Assembly (NCBI GenBank): GCA_947259215.1
Contig: CAMYLJ010000038.1
Span: 1 to 64,000 of the forward strand
Source of the DNA: an uncultured delta proteobacterium
GTDB lineage: Bacteria; Myxococcota_A; UBA9160; JAFDET01
Direction: 5' to 3'
DNA length: 64,000 nucleotides
In this document: piece by piece, positions 32,213 to 41,324 of the stretch
Layout of the letters: every line of letters begins with the position of its first letter
How positions within the stretch are numbered: the stretch's first letter is position 1
The notes under the pieces: model-generated
Databases searched by the model: none
What the model was told of the DNA's origin: nothing
What the model saw: the letters and a program-made list of their open reading frames with translations, nothing else
Translations under genes and position numbers: made by a program

Positions 32213-33475
32213 ATGAGGCTCCCGCGCGCCCTCGTCTTCCTGGGAGCGGCCCTGGCCTGCGGGAGCGGAGCGCCCGAGGGCATCGTGGTCAGCTTCCCGG
32301 GGAGCGCGCTCGGCGCCGAGGCGGAGCTGCTCCAGAGCCAGCTCGAGCGCTTCATGGCGCTCCAGCCCGAGATCCGGGTCGTGCAGCAGCGCACGCCCGA
32401 CGCGGCCGACCAGCGCCACCGGCTCTATGTGCAATGGCTGAACGCCTGGGCCGACGACCCCGACATCCTCCAGCTCGACGTCATCTGGACGCCGGAATTC
32501 GCGGCGGCGGGCTGGACGCTCCCGCTGAAGCGGTTCGAGCCCGACACGTCGGACTTCTTCCCCGCTACCGTCGCGACCAATAGCTGGCGCGGCGAGCTCC
32601 ACGCGGTGCCGTGGTTCGTGGACGTGGGGCTCCTCTACTGGCGGAGCGACCTGCTCGGTCGCGCGCCGCGGAGCCTGGACGAGCTCCTCGACGCCGCGTC
32701 GCGCGAGCGCCGCGTGCGCCACGGCTGGGTCTGGCAAGGCGCCCGCTACGAAGGCCTGGTGACGGTCTTCGTCGAGCTGCTGGGCGCCTTCGGCGCGGCG
32801 ATCCTCGACGACGCGGGCCGCGTGGTGGTGGACTCGCCGCAGGCCGTACGCGCCCTCGAGGTGCTACGGAACGCCCTCGACGCGGGCGTGGTGCCGCGCG
32901 ACGCGCTCTCCTGGCAGGAGGAGCAGACGCGCTTCGCGTTCCAGAACGGCCACGCCCTCTTCATGCGCAACTGGCCCTACGCCTACCCGCTGATGCAGCA
33001 GCCCGGGGAGTCGGCGGTGGCGGGACGCTTCCGGGTGACGGCCCTGCCCGCGGCGCCGGGGGGCCGGCCGAGCGCCGCGCTCGGGGGCTCGCAGCTCGCC
33101 ATCAACGCGCGCAGCGACGAGCCCGACGCCGCCTGGCAGGTGATCGCCTTTCTCACCCATCCCGATCAGATGCGCGAGCGCGCCGAGCGCCTCGGCCAGT
33201 ATCCGCCGCGCCGTTCTCTCTACGCCGGCGACTCGCTCGCCGGAGCGCTCGCCATCCCGCCGGCCGAGGCCCGGCAGGTGATCGAGCACGCCGTGGCGCG
33301 CCCCGCGACGCCCGTGTACACCGAGCTGTCGGGCGTGCTCCAGATCTGGCTGCACCGCGCACTCAGCGGGCAGGAGTCTCCGGAGGACGCGCTGGCGGGA
33401 GCGGCCCGGGAGATCCGCAAACTGTTGAAACGCAGCGGCCTGGCGGCGGAGACGCGGGACGGGATGGCGCCGTGA
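32213..33475 (+). CDS. Sugar ABC transporter substrate-binding lipoprotein
   Basis: A 420-residue family 1 extracellular binding protein of the trehalose/maltose type. From ATG 32213 the N-terminus is a lipoprotein signal (lipobox ALAC). Segments such as DILQLDVIWTPEFAAAGW, the AVPWFVDVGLLYWRSDLL region, NGHALFMRNWPYAYPLM and GGSQLAINARSDEPDAAW are characteristic. The family delivers di- and oligosaccharides to the permeases; the exact sugar is unknown. It is followed by two permeases (1-bp TGATG overlaps) and an ATPase. A longer start at 32177 lacks a signal. Confidence 0.92.
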   Translation: MRLPRALVFLGAALACGSGAPEGIVVSFPGSALGAEAELLQSQLERFMALQPEIRVVQQRTPDAADQRHRLYVQWLNAWADDPDILQLDVIWTPEFAAAGWTLPLKRFEPDTSDFFPATVATNSWRGELHAVPWFVDVGLLYWRSDLLGRAPRSLDELLDAASRERRVRHGWVWQGARYEGLVTVFVELLGAFGAAILDDAGRVVVDSPQAVRALEVLRNALDAGVVPRDALSWQEEQTRFAFQNGHALFMRNWPYAYPLMQQPGESAVAGRFRVTALPAAPGGRPSAALGGSQLAINARSDEPDAAWQVIAFLTHPDQMRERAERLGQYPPRRSLYAGDSLAGALAIPPAEARQVIEHAVARPATPVYTELSGVLQIWLHRALSGQESPEDALAGAAREIRKLLKRSGLAAETRDGMAP

Positions 33476-34380
33476 TGACCCGACCGGAGAGCGAGCGCCG
33501 GGAGGCGCGCCTCGCCTGGCTCCTGTGCGCGCCCGCGCTGGCGGCCATCCTCGCCGTCGCGGTCTTTCCCCTGGGCTGGACCCTGCTGGAGTCCCTGCAC
33601 CTGCACGACCTGCGGATGCCCTGGCTGGGCCGCCCCTTCGTCGCCCTCGCCAACTACACCGAGGCGCTGGCGCAGCCGCGCTTCTGGCAGGCCCTGGCCC
33701 ACACCGCCTTCTTCGCGGCAGCCAGCGTGAGCCTGGAGATCGTGCTCGGGCTGCTGCTGGCGCTGGGTCTGCATGGCGCGTTCCGCGGCCGGGGCCTCGC
33801 GCGCACCGCGGCCCTGCTTCCCTGGGCGATCCCGACGGTCGTGGCCGCGCTCGTGTGGCGCTTCCTGTTCGAGGGCCCGACGGGCGCAGCGAACCAGATG
33901 CTCGTGGGCAGCGGTCTCGTCGGCGAGGCTCCCGTGTGGTTCGCCGACGCGCGGCTCGCCTGGGTGCCGATCATCCTGGCCGACGTGTGGAAGACGACGC
34001 CCTTCGTCGCGCTCCTGCTGCTGGCGGGACTCCAGGGCATCGACGCCGAGCTCTACGAGGCCGCCCGCGTGGACGGGGCGGGCGCGCTGGCGCGGTTCCG
34101 GCACGTCACGCTCCCGCTGCTGCGCCCGGCCCTGGTGGTGGCCGTGATCTTCCGCGCCCTCGACGCGCTGCGCGTCTTCGACCTGGTCTACGTGCTCACC
34201 GCCGGAGGGCCGGGCACCGCCACCGAGCCGGTCGCCGTCTACGCCTTCCAGAGCCTGCTGCAGGACCTGCGCTTCGGCTACGGGTCGGCGCTCTCGCTCA
34301 TCATCTTCGGCGTGAGCTTCGCCCTGGCCTGGGCTTACATCCGGCTGGCCGGCGCCTCGCTGATCGAGGTGGAGCGCTGA
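33475..34380 (+). CDS. Sugar ABC transporter permease (MalF type)
   Basis: A 301-residue inner-membrane protein with six predicted spans. The EAA loop that docks on the ATPase is ELYEAARVDGAGALARFRHV, followed by TLPLLRPALVV. The ATG at 33475 shares one base with the stop before it. It forms the heterodimeric channel with the next gene product. Confidence 0.93.
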   Translation: MTRPESERREARLAWLLCAPALAAILAVAVFPLGWTLLESLHLHDLRMPWLGRPFVALANYTEALAQPRFWQALAHTAFFAAASVSLEIVLGLLLALGLHGAFRGRGLARTAALLPWAIPTVVAALVWRFLFEGPTGAANQMLVGSGLVGEAPVWFADARLAWVPIILADVWKTTPFVALLLLAGLQGIDAELYEAARVDGAGALARFRHVTLPLLRPALVVAVIFRALDALRVFDLVYVLTAGGPGTATEPVAVYAFQSLLQDLRFGYGSALSLIIFGVSFALAWAYIRLAGASLIEVER

Positions 34381-35198
34381 TGCGGGGCGCGATCGGACGC
34401 GGCGCCTTTCTCGCCGTGGCGCTCGCCGCCATCGTGCTTCCCTTCTACTGGGCGCTCGTGGCCTCGCTCACGCCCGAGGCGCAGCTCTTCGATCGCGGGG
34501 TACCGCTGCTTCCGGGAGCGCCGGTCGCGGACCACTACCGCGCCCTGTTCGACGAGCGCGACTTCCTGGTGCCGATCCGGAACTCCCTGGTGGTGGCGGG
34601 ATCGACCACCCTGCTCTGCATCACCCTGGGCTCGCTCTGCGCCTACGCGCTCGCGCGGCTGCGCTTTCGCGGCAAGACGCTGCTCCTGGCCGGCATCCTG
34701 GCCGTCTCCATGTTCCCGCAGATCTCGATCGTATCGCCGCTGTACCTCCTGCTGCGCCGGCTGGGGCTCATCAACAGCTACCCGGGGCTGGTGCTGCCGT
34801 ACGTCACGTTCGCCATGCCGCTCACCATCTGGCTGCTGGTCGGGTTCTTCCGCCAGCTTCCCCGAGATCTCGAGGAGGCCGCGCGGGTCGACGGGGCGGG
34901 CCGGCTCCGCACCTTCGCGGAGATCGTCCTGCCCCTGGCGGCGCCCGCGGTGGCGACCACCGCGATCCTGACCTTCGTCTACTGCTGGAACGAATTCCTG
35001 TTCGCCCTCTCGTTCACCCTCGGACCGGAGCGACACACGGTGCCGGTGGCGATCGCCCTCTTCCGCGGCCAGTACCAGGTGCCGTGGGGACAGGTGCTGG
35101 CCGCGGCCATCGTCGCGACCGCGCCCGTGCTGGCGCTGGTGCTGGCCTTCCAGCGCCGGATCGTGCAGGGTCTCACGAGCGGAGCCGTGAAGGGCTGA
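34380..35198 (+). CDS. Sugar ABC transporter permease (MalG type)
   Basis: A 272-residue inner-membrane protein with six spans. The EAA loop is DLEEAARVDGAGRLRTFAEI, followed by VLPLAAPAVATT; FVYCWNEFLFALSFT near the end is typical of MalG-like subunits. The start overlaps the preceding stop by one base, so the two permeases should be made in equal amounts. Confidence 0.94.
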   Translation: MRGAIGRGAFLAVALAAIVLPFYWALVASLTPEAQLFDRGVPLLPGAPVADHYRALFDERDFLVPIRNSLVVAGSTTLLCITLGSLCAYALARLRFRGKTLLLAGILAVSMFPQISIVSPLYLLLRRLGLINSYPGLVLPYVTFAMPLTIWLLVGFFRQLPRDLEEAARVDGAGRLRTFAEIVLPLAAPAVATTAILTFVYCWNEFLFALSFTLGPERHTVPVAIALFRGQYQVPWGQVLAAAIVATAPVLALVLAFQRRIVQGLTSGAVKG

Positions 35199-35201
35199 TC
35201 C

Positions 35202-36317
35202 ATGACGGCGGTCCGACTGGAAGCGATCGACAAGACCTTCGCGGGCGACCCGTGCGTGCTCCAGGGCGTCGACCTGGAGATCGCCGACGGAGAGCTGCTG
35301 GTACTCGTCGGACCGTCCGGCTGCGGCAAGTCGACCTTGCTGCGCATCGTCGCCGGGCTGGAGGCGCCCACCCGCGGTCGGGTCCGGATCGGCGAGCGCG
35401 ACGTCACCCAGCAGGAGCCGCGCGAGCGCGACGTGGCCATGGTCTTCCAGAGCTACGCGCTCTACCCCCACAAGCGCGTGCGCGAGAACCTCGGCTTCGG
35501 CCTGCGCATGCGCGGCGTCGCGCAGGCCGAGATCGAGCGCCGGGTGGCGGCCGTCGCCCGCCGCCTCGGCCTGGAGCCGCTCCTCGACCGGCGCCCGGCC
35601 GCCCTCTCCGGTGGCCAGCGCCAACGGGTGGCCCTGGGTCGCGCGCTGGCGCGCTGCGGAGACGGGCCGAACGCAGAGGGCCCCCACGCGGTGCTGCTGG
35701 ACGAGCCGCTCTCCAACCTGGACGCGCGCCTGCGGCTCGAGACACGCGCCGAGCTGACCCGCCTGCACCGGGAGCTGGGCGTCACGATGATCTACGTCAC
35801 CCACGACCAGGAAGAGGCCATGACGCTCGGCGATCGCATCGCGGTCCTGCACGCAGGGCGGCTCGAGCAGGTGGCGCCGCCCCTCCAGGTCTACCGCGAG
35901 CCGGCCTCCGTCTTCGTGGCGGACTTCATCGGCGTGCCGCCCATCAACTGGCTGGAGGGGCGCGTCGACGGCGACGCCGTGGTCCCGGACGGCGAGCGGG
36001 AAGCGCTCCGGATCGCGCTGCCGGGCGGACTGCGGCCCGGACAGGGACGACGCCTGAGGGTGGGCTTCCGTCCCGCGGACGTCGCCCTGACGGCTCCCGA
36101 GCCGGGCGGGCTTCGCGGCGCGGTGGACGTCCTGGAGGCGCTCGGCAGCACCCTGGTCGCCCACGTCCGCAGCGACACCGGTGCGCTGCATCGGGTCTCG
36201 ACGCCGGCCGAGACGAAGCTCGCCGTGGGGGAGTCGGTGGGGCTTGCGCTCGTCCCGGAGCGCCTGCACTTCTTCGACGCGGAGACGGGCCGCCGGCTGG
36301 CGGCCGGCGAAGCCTGA
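35202..36317 (+). CDS. Sugar ABC transporter ATPase (MalK/UgpC type)
   Basis: A 371-residue ATPase that powers the importer. Walker A GPSGCGKST (about 37-45), Q-loop VFQSYALYPH, the signature LSGGQRQR and Walker B VLLDEPLSNLD followed by the H-loop THDQEEAM are intact. A short insertion (CGDGPNAEGPHA) lies between the signature and Walker B. The C-terminal 130 residues form the TOBE/regulatory domain found in MalK-type ATPases, which couples transport to sugar regulation. It starts 4 bp after the permease. Confidence 0.95.
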   Translation: MTAVRLEAIDKTFAGDPCVLQGVDLEIADGELLVLVGPSGCGKSTLLRIVAGLEAPTRGRVRIGERDVTQQEPRERDVAMVFQSYALYPHKRVRENLGFGLRMRGVAQAEIERRVAAVARRLGLEPLLDRRPAALSGGQRQRVALGRALARCGDGPNAEGPHAVLLDEPLSNLDARLRLETRAELTRLHRELGVTMIYVTHDQEEAMTLGDRIAVLHAGRLEQVAPPLQVYREPASVFVADFIGVPPINWLEGRVDGDAVVPDGEREALRIALPGGLRPGQGRRLRVGFRPADVALTAPEPGGLRGAVDVLEALGSTLVAHVRSDTGALHRVSTPAETKLAVGESVGLALVPERLHFFDAETGRRLAAGEA

Positions 36318-36512
36318 GGCGGCTCGCAGCCGCGCCGTTCGCGTTCGCGATACCGCGAGCAGCACGCGCGCAACTCGGCGGCATCGAAGACGCCCGGGGG
36401 CTCGAGCCGCGTCCGACACAGGCCGCGACGAACCCGCAGCGCGATCCAGACTTGCGACCTGCGGTTGCCGCCGGGAACAGGGGCGGACGCGCCTGTGACA
36501 GGCTGCGCCGGC

Positions 36513-36845
36513 ATGCAAGGCCGCCACGAGACGGTCCCGGAACTGCTGCGGCGCTGTGAGAAGCTGCGGCTCCCCTACAACGCCGTGCTCCTGGTCGTCG
36601 TGCTGGTCCTGGGTCCGGTCATCGGACGCGGACTTCCCAACGCGGGACGCCTGCTGCTGCTGGCGCTGCTGGCGGCCAACTTCGCCTTCCTGGCCGGGCC
36701 GGTGCTGGACGGCTACCTGGGCTGGCTCGGCCTGCGCCGCGCCTCCGTCACCGGCGTGCTCTTCGCGGCGGTCACCGCGCCGGCGGCTCTCGGCGTGGCC
36801 TTCGTCGTCTACTGGATCGAGGCCGACCAGTTCGTCCGGCGCTAG
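36513..36845 (+). CDS. Small membrane protein, unknown
   Basis: A 110-residue product with three strongly hydrophobic segments (about 23-40, 45-65, 80-100) and a short charged N-terminus (QGRHETVPELLRRCEKL). I recognise no family. Hydrophobic pattern and codon use support a real gene. Its stop shares CTAG with the convergent methyltransferase stop. The 195-bp gap before it (36318-36512) contains nothing that I can identify. Confidence 0.6.
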   Translation: MQGRHETVPELLRRCEKLRLPYNAVLLVVVLVLGPVIGRGLPNAGRLLLLALLAANFAFLAGPVLDGYLGWLGLRRASVTGVLFAAVTAPAALGVAFVVYWIEADQFVRR

Positions 36846-37768
36846 GAGCCTGACCCGGGCCTGCGAAACAGCATCCAGCCAGGCTGGAGCGGGTCGTCCG
36901 GGCCTCGCCCCCCGCGCACGAGCCACTGCGTGAAGCCCACCCGGATTCCGTGGAGGGACGGGCGCCGACCGAGACGCGCGTAGGGATGCTCCAACTGCCA
37001 GTCGAAGCGCACCTCCGTCCCCCTTGCGCGCTCGCGCTCCAGCAGCCGCTCGGCGTAGGAGTTGAAGAGCGCGTCCGCGGCCCAGGTGGTGAGGATTCGG
37101 GGAGAGGAGTGGCGCACCTCGAACCCCTGATGGCGCGCGAACTTCACCATCAGGTGGTGATAGAAGAGCTCGTTGTAGAAGAGCAGCGCCATGCCGCCCG
37201 GCTCCAGATGCCGATCGAGCTCCCGGACGATGGAGAAGCCCAGGTCTCCGGTGTCGGTCACGGCGGTGTTGCGGGTCGCATCCAGGTCCAGGGAGTAGGG
37301 CGGGCTGGAGAGGACCACGTCGAAGCGCTCGTCGTCGGCGATCACCGAGTACGCGGACATGTCGCTGGGCGGGACCAGGCGCACGTCGACGACGGAGTCG
37401 AAGCCGAGCGCGCTGGCGTTGGTCCGCGCAGTCTCGACGGCCGTCTCGGAGATGTCGGTGGCCACCACGCGCGTCGCGCCCAGCCGAGCCGCGTAGAGGG
37501 CGATGATTCCCGAGCCGGTGCCGATCTCCAGCACGCGCTTGCCCCGGAACCAGTCACGATGTGCAGACATCACGGGCAGCACTTCGTTCTCCGCCTCAGC
37601 GGGCAGGAAGACCCCGGGCAGGACGACGATCTCCGCCCCCAGGTGCGACGCGCGGAAGTGCAGGGGCTCTTCCCGCACCGTGAGCTCGCGCGACGTGTCC
37701 GGAGCCGCGGCGGCCACGCTCAGGCCGAGCACGGCCACCAGCGCGAACCGCGACGCCGTGGGGCTCAA
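36842..37768 (-). CDS. SAM-dependent methyltransferase with N-terminal export-like segment
   Basis: A 308-residue class I methyltransferase: SAM site VLEIGTGSGIIALYA (about 93-107), ATDISETAVETAR, and the catalytic-type SSPPYSLDL motif (N/D/S-PPY), as in enzymes that methylate amide or ring nitrogens. TTG 37768 overlaps the GT2 stop (TTGA). Residues 8-24 are a hydrophobic signal-like helix ending in Ala residues, unusual for a SAM enzyme; a later GTG start would remove it. It is the last gene of the glycan cluster, so it may modify a sugar or a lipid-linked product. Confidence 0.8.
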   Translation of the reverse strand: MSPTASRFALVAVLGLSVAAAAPDTSRELTVREEPLHFRASHLGAEIVVLPGVFLPAEAENEVLPVMSAHRDWFRGKRVLEIGTGSGIIALYAARLGATRVVATDISETAVETARTNASALGFDSVVDVRLVPPSDMSAYSVIADDERFDVVLSSPPYSLDLDATRNTAVTDTGDLGFSIVRELDRHLEPGGMALLFYNELFYHHLMVKFARHQGFEVRHSSPRILTTWAADALFNSYAERLLERERARGTEVRFDWQLEHPYARLGRRPSLHGIRVGFTQWLVRGGRGPDDPLQPGWMLFRRPGSGS

Positions 37769-38655
37769 CGCACCCCGCCCCGCAGGCCTATGCGCGCGAT
37801 CTGGTCGGCCAGCAGCCCGACCGACCACAGCAGCGCCCCCCCGAGGAATCCGATCAGCGCGGTCTCGGAGAAGTCCCCCTTCACCACGTCGTAGGCGAAC
37901 TTCCCGATGCCGATGGCGATGAAGACGGCGCCGAGCGGGATGAAGACCTTGAGCGGGTTGAAGTAGACCACCGTGCGCAGCACCAGCAGCAGGAAGTCCA
38001 GCGCGTGCCGCGGCCGGATCTTCGAGCGGCCGGAGCGCTCGTAGTAGTCGATCGGGTGGTAGTACACGAGGTGGCCGTTGCAGAGCGCCGCCAGGGTGAT
38101 CGTGGTGGTGAGGGAGAAGCCCTGGGGCAGGACGTGCGCGTAGCGTTCCAGCAGACCGCGGTCCATCACGCGCAGGCCGGAGTTCAGGTCCGGGATGCGG
38201 CGTCCGGCCAGGTAGCTGGCCAGGCGGTTCAGGAACCACTTGGCGGGACGGCGCGCCCACGGGATCGCCACGTTGGCTCCCTGCCGGGAGCCCACCACCA
38301 TGTCGTAGCGGTCGGCGCGTGCCAGCAGCGCGGGCAGGGCGTCGGCCGGGTAGGTCCCGTCCGCGTCCGTGATCGCGATCTTGTCGTGGCGCGCCACCTC
38401 GACCCCGGCCTTGATGGCGGCGCCGTAGCCGCAGTTCTCGGGCAGCGAGATGACGCGCGCCCCGGCCTTTTCGGCCAGCTCGGCGGTGCGGTCCGCGGAG
38501 CCGTCGTCCACCACCAGGATCTCGGTCTCCGCATCCAGGCCGGCCAGCACGCCCTGCATGGAGGCGACGGCCTCCTCGATCCCTTCCTCCTCGTCGTAGG
38601 CGGGCATGACGAGGCTCAATCCGGCGGGCCGGGCCGCGAAGTCCTTGGCGCTCAT
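37765..38655 (-). CDS. Family 2 glycosyltransferase (DPM1/GtrB type) with C-terminal membrane helices
   Basis: A 296-residue GT-A enzyme. Nucleotide-sugar site residues appear in VMPAYDEEEGI, ILVVDDGSADRT and ITDADGTYP (DxD). Two C-terminal hydrophobic segments (about 230-252 and 263-285) anchor it, as in polyprenyl-phosphate glycosyltransferases, so it probably loads a sugar on to undecaprenyl phosphate. It is coupled to the methyltransferase by TTGA and lies 63 bp after the flippase. Confidence 0.92.
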   Translation of the reverse strand: MSAKDFAARPAGLSLVMPAYDEEEGIEEAVASMQGVLAGLDAETEILVVDDGSADRTAELAEKAGARVISLPENCGYGAAIKAGVEVARHDKIAITDADGTYPADALPALLARADRYDMVVGSRQGANVAIPWARRPAKWFLNRLASYLAGRRIPDLNSGLRVMDRGLLERYAHVLPQGFSLTTTITLAALCNGHLVYYHPIDYYERSGRSKIRPRHALDFLLLVLRTVVYFNPLKVFIPLGAVFIAIGIGKFAYDVVKGDFSETALIGFLGGALLWSVGLLADQIARIGLRGGVR

Positions 38656-38718
38656 GCGCTCACTCTCCCTGCCATTGGCGCCAAGGGCAACCCCTGGGGC
38701 ACGCGATCCGCCCCCGGA

Positions 38719-40164
38719 TCAACGTCCCGTCTCCGTGGCGGTATCGGCAGCCGGCGTCCGCGCCTGCAGCAGCGCGCGCAGGTCGCGCAGCAGGCGCGGC
38801 TCGAGGATGGGCGCCGCGGCGGCGTAGAGCCCCAGGGCCGCAGCGACGCGCGCCAGCTCGGAATCGGCCGGGAGCCACGCCGCCAGGGCGACCGCGGCCC
38901 CGGCGGCGGCCGCCGGCCGCAGGGCCGGTCCGGCGAAGGGCAGACCCGGGAGGTCGAGGCGCGCCGCCGCGTGCGCCAGCAGCCAGACCGCGATGGCCGA
39001 GCCCAGCATGGCCCAGGCCGCACCGGGCGCCCCGAGCACCGGGACGAGCCCGAAGGCCAGACCGAGCGTCACCACCACCCCGCCCGCCTGGGCCCAGAGC
39101 TCGCGCTTCTGGTGGCCCGCGCCGATCAGGGCGAAGCGCGCGTGGCCGGAGAGGAGGCCCACCGGCAGCACCCAGGCCAGGATCGCCAGCGACGCGCCCG
39201 CCGGCGCGAAGGAGTCGCCGTAGGCGAGGCGCGCGATGGGCTCGGCGGCGAGGGTCACCGCCAGGGCCAGTCCGATCCCCGCCCAGCTGGTGGCCCGGAA
39301 GGAGTGGCGCGCCAGCTCCGGAAACCCGCCACTGCGCGTCGTGCGCACGATCGAGGGGTAGAGATTGAAGAAGTAGAGCCAGGTGAAGGTGCCGAGGCTG
39401 ACCACCACCCGGTGCCCGCTGCCGTAGAAGGCCAGCTGGGAGCCGCCGACCAGGGCCGCCAGCACGAGCGTGGGCAGGTAGTGGTTCAGGGCCCAGAAGA
39501 CCTGGCTGACGGCCACGGGCCAGGCCTCGCGCACCAGCGGCGCGATCTCGCGGCGCCCGAAGTCGAGGCCGGGTGCCACCGCGCGCCAGCGAGCGGCGGC
39601 CACGAAGTAGGCCGCCATCGCGGCCGCGGCGACGATCTCGGCGGCGCCCACCTTCCAGAGGTCCGCGGGGCCGCGCACCAGCAGCAGCACCGCCCCGGCG
39701 AACAGACCCATGCGCAGCGCCTGGGCCCCCGCGACCCAGCCCATGCGGTCGAGTCCCTGAAAGAGCCAGTTGAGCGTCCACGGCAGGGCCAGGAGCGAGA
39801 GGCCGAAGATCCACGCCAGGCGCTTGGCCGCCGGGGGCTGGTCCAGGAGCGCGACGCAGGCGGCGAGCAGCGCGTAGGCCGCCAGCGCCAGCACGGCGCG
39901 CGCCGCGGGAATCGAGGCGGCCAGCGCGCGCGCGCGCGCCGGATCGCCGGTCACCTCCCGCGATCCGATCGGGCCGAAGCCGAAGTCCACGACCAGGCCG
40001 AAGAGCATCGCCAGGGCCACGGCGAACTCCACGGCGCCGTAGTCGTCGGGCCCGAGCACCCGCGCCAGGTAGGCGAAGGCGAGGAAGCCTGCGATCTTGG
40101 CGAAGAGCTCGCCCGTCGCCAGGGCGAGGAAGTCCGCGGCGAGGCGACGCGCGCGCCGGGGCAT
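38719..40164 (-). CDS. Wzx-type polysaccharide/lipid-linked glycan flippase
   Basis: A 481-residue membrane protein of the MOP superfamily with about 12-14 spans. The N-terminal FLAFAYLARVLGPDDYGAVE and the GSREVTGDPARARALAAS block are typical of O-antigen translocases. It should flip an undecaprenyl-linked oligosaccharide across the inner membrane. ATG 40164. It follows the radical SAM gene by 11 bp. Confidence 0.92.
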   Translation of the reverse strand: MPRRARRLAADFLALATGELFAKIAGFLAFAYLARVLGPDDYGAVEFAVALAMLFGLVVDFGFGPIGSREVTGDPARARALAASIPAARAVLALAAYALLAACVALLDQPPAAKRLAWIFGLSLLALPWTLNWLFQGLDRMGWVAGAQALRMGLFAGAVLLLVRGPADLWKVGAAEIVAAAAMAAYFVAAARWRAVAPGLDFGRREIAPLVREAWPVAVSQVFWALNHYLPTLVLAALVGGSQLAFYGSGHRVVVSLGTFTWLYFFNLYPSIVRTTRSGGFPELARHSFRATSWAGIGLALAVTLAAEPIARLAYGDSFAPAGASLAILAWVLPVGLLSGHARFALIGAGHQKRELWAQAGGVVVTLGLAFGLVPVLGAPGAAWAMLGSAIAVWLLAHAAARLDLPGLPFAGPALRPAAAAGAAVALAAWLPADSELARVAAALGLYAAAAPILEPRLLRDLRALLQARTPAADTATETGR

Positions 40165-40175
40165 GGCGCCCGCGC

Positions 40176-41324
40176 CTAACGCTCCGGGACCGGAGGAGTC
40201 CCGGAGACCGCCGGCGGGGCCTCGTCCGGAGCCAGCGGCTCCGGCTTCTCCCACACGCGCGCTCCAACCATGGCGCGTGCGAGCTGGGTCGGCTGGAACG
40301 TCAGGCTCGGCCACAGGAAGACTTCGTTGGTGCAGTGGCACTGTTTGCGGCGAATGCGCTCGCGCTGGGCCCAGGCCTCGGGAGAGTTCCAGATCTCGCG
40401 GAAGCTCTTGTCCCGCAGGTTGCCCACGGGCGGGTGGGACGCGGTCGTCTCGCACAGCTGCACGTCGCCGTTGGCGTTGATGACGCCGGTCAGCACGCCG
40501 GCCTTGCACGGCACCACCTGCTTCCGCTCGCGGGCGGTGCGCACCTTGGCCCAGGTCAGCATGGGATCGACGATGGCGCCGAAGCGGCCCTCCTCGCGCT
40601 CCGCCCACAGCCGCTTCGCGTAGCGGTCCAGCTCGAGATAGCCGTCCAGCTCGGGCCCCTGGAGCGACTCGTTCTTGCGGTCGCCGCGGATGATGGCCAG
40701 GTTGTGGTGGTCCATCTTCGGGCAGCGTTGGTGGAGGTACGTGGTCAGCTCGCGGATCTCGTCCAGGTTCGGGCCCACCACCGTGGAGATCGCGTGGATG
40801 CGCAGGCGCGGGTCGCGCTGCTGGAGCTCGGCCAGGGCGTCGTAGGTCTCCATGGCCTTCTCGAACGAGCGCGGATTGCCGCGGAACTCGTTGTGGAACG
40901 CCGCCATCCCGTCCAGGGAGAGCTCGCACGCGAACAGCTCCAGCCGGTCGTCGGCAAGAACCTTCTCGAGGGCCTCGACGGTCTTCTCGGTGTAGTACCC
41001 GTTGGTGGGCACGTAGATCTGCTTCACCCCGTTCTGGCGGATGAACTGCAGGCAGATCTCGGCGAACTCCGGTCGCATGAAGGGCTCGCCGCCGGAGAGG
41101 TTGAGGTTCTCGATCGGGCCCAGGTCCTCGGAGAGCGCCACCAGCTCTTCGACGCTCAAGTCGTCGCGCTGGTTGAGGCGCTGCCAGTAGAAGCAGTGCT
41201 CGCACTTCAGGTTGCAGATCGAGTTGATGAAGAGGATCAGGAAGGGCGGCGTTCCCAGCTCCGGCAGGCCCGCGGCGCGCAGGGAGAGGCGAGCGTGGCG
41301 CGCGGCGCGCTCGACGACACTCAC
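40176..41324 (-). CDS. Radical SAM/SPASM domain protein
   Basis: A 382-residue enzyme with the radical SAM cluster C37-x3-C41-x2-C44 (CNLKCEHC), the GGE motif in [10 protein letters not shown], and a C-terminal SPASM-like domain with further cysteines ([20 protein letters not shown]) for auxiliary iron-sulfur clusters. SPASM enzymes modify peptides or, in some cases, sugars and lipids. Here it sits in a surface-glycan operon between an epimerase and a flippase (GTGA overlap), so a glycan substrate is plausible; there is no obvious small peptide gene beside it. Start GTG 41324. A Pro/Glu-rich tail ends the protein. Confidence 0.9.
   Translation of the reverse strand: MSVVERAARHARLSLRAAGLPELGTPPFLILFINSICNLKCEHCFYWQRLNQRDDLSVEELVALSEDLGPIENLNLSGGEPFMRPEFAEICLQFIRQNGVKQIYVPTNGYYTEKTVEALEKVLADDRLELFACELSLDGMAAFHNEFRGNPRSFEKAMETYDALAELQQRDPRLRIHAISTVVGPNLDEIRELTTYLHQRCPKMDHHNLAIIRGDRKNESLQGPELDGYLELDRYAKRLWAEREEGRFGAIVDPMLTWAKVRTARERKQVVPCKAGVLTGVINANGDVQLCETTASHPPVGNLRDKSFREIWNSPEAWAQRERIRRKQCHCTNEVFLWPSLTFQPTQLARAMVGARVWEKPEPLAPDEAPPAVSGTPPVPER

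Noticed and set aside
40176-41324. A ribosomally made peptide (RiPP) cluster around the radical SAM gene
   Set aside because: No short precursor ORF, leader peptidase or RRE-like domain sits next to it, while glycan genes surround it.
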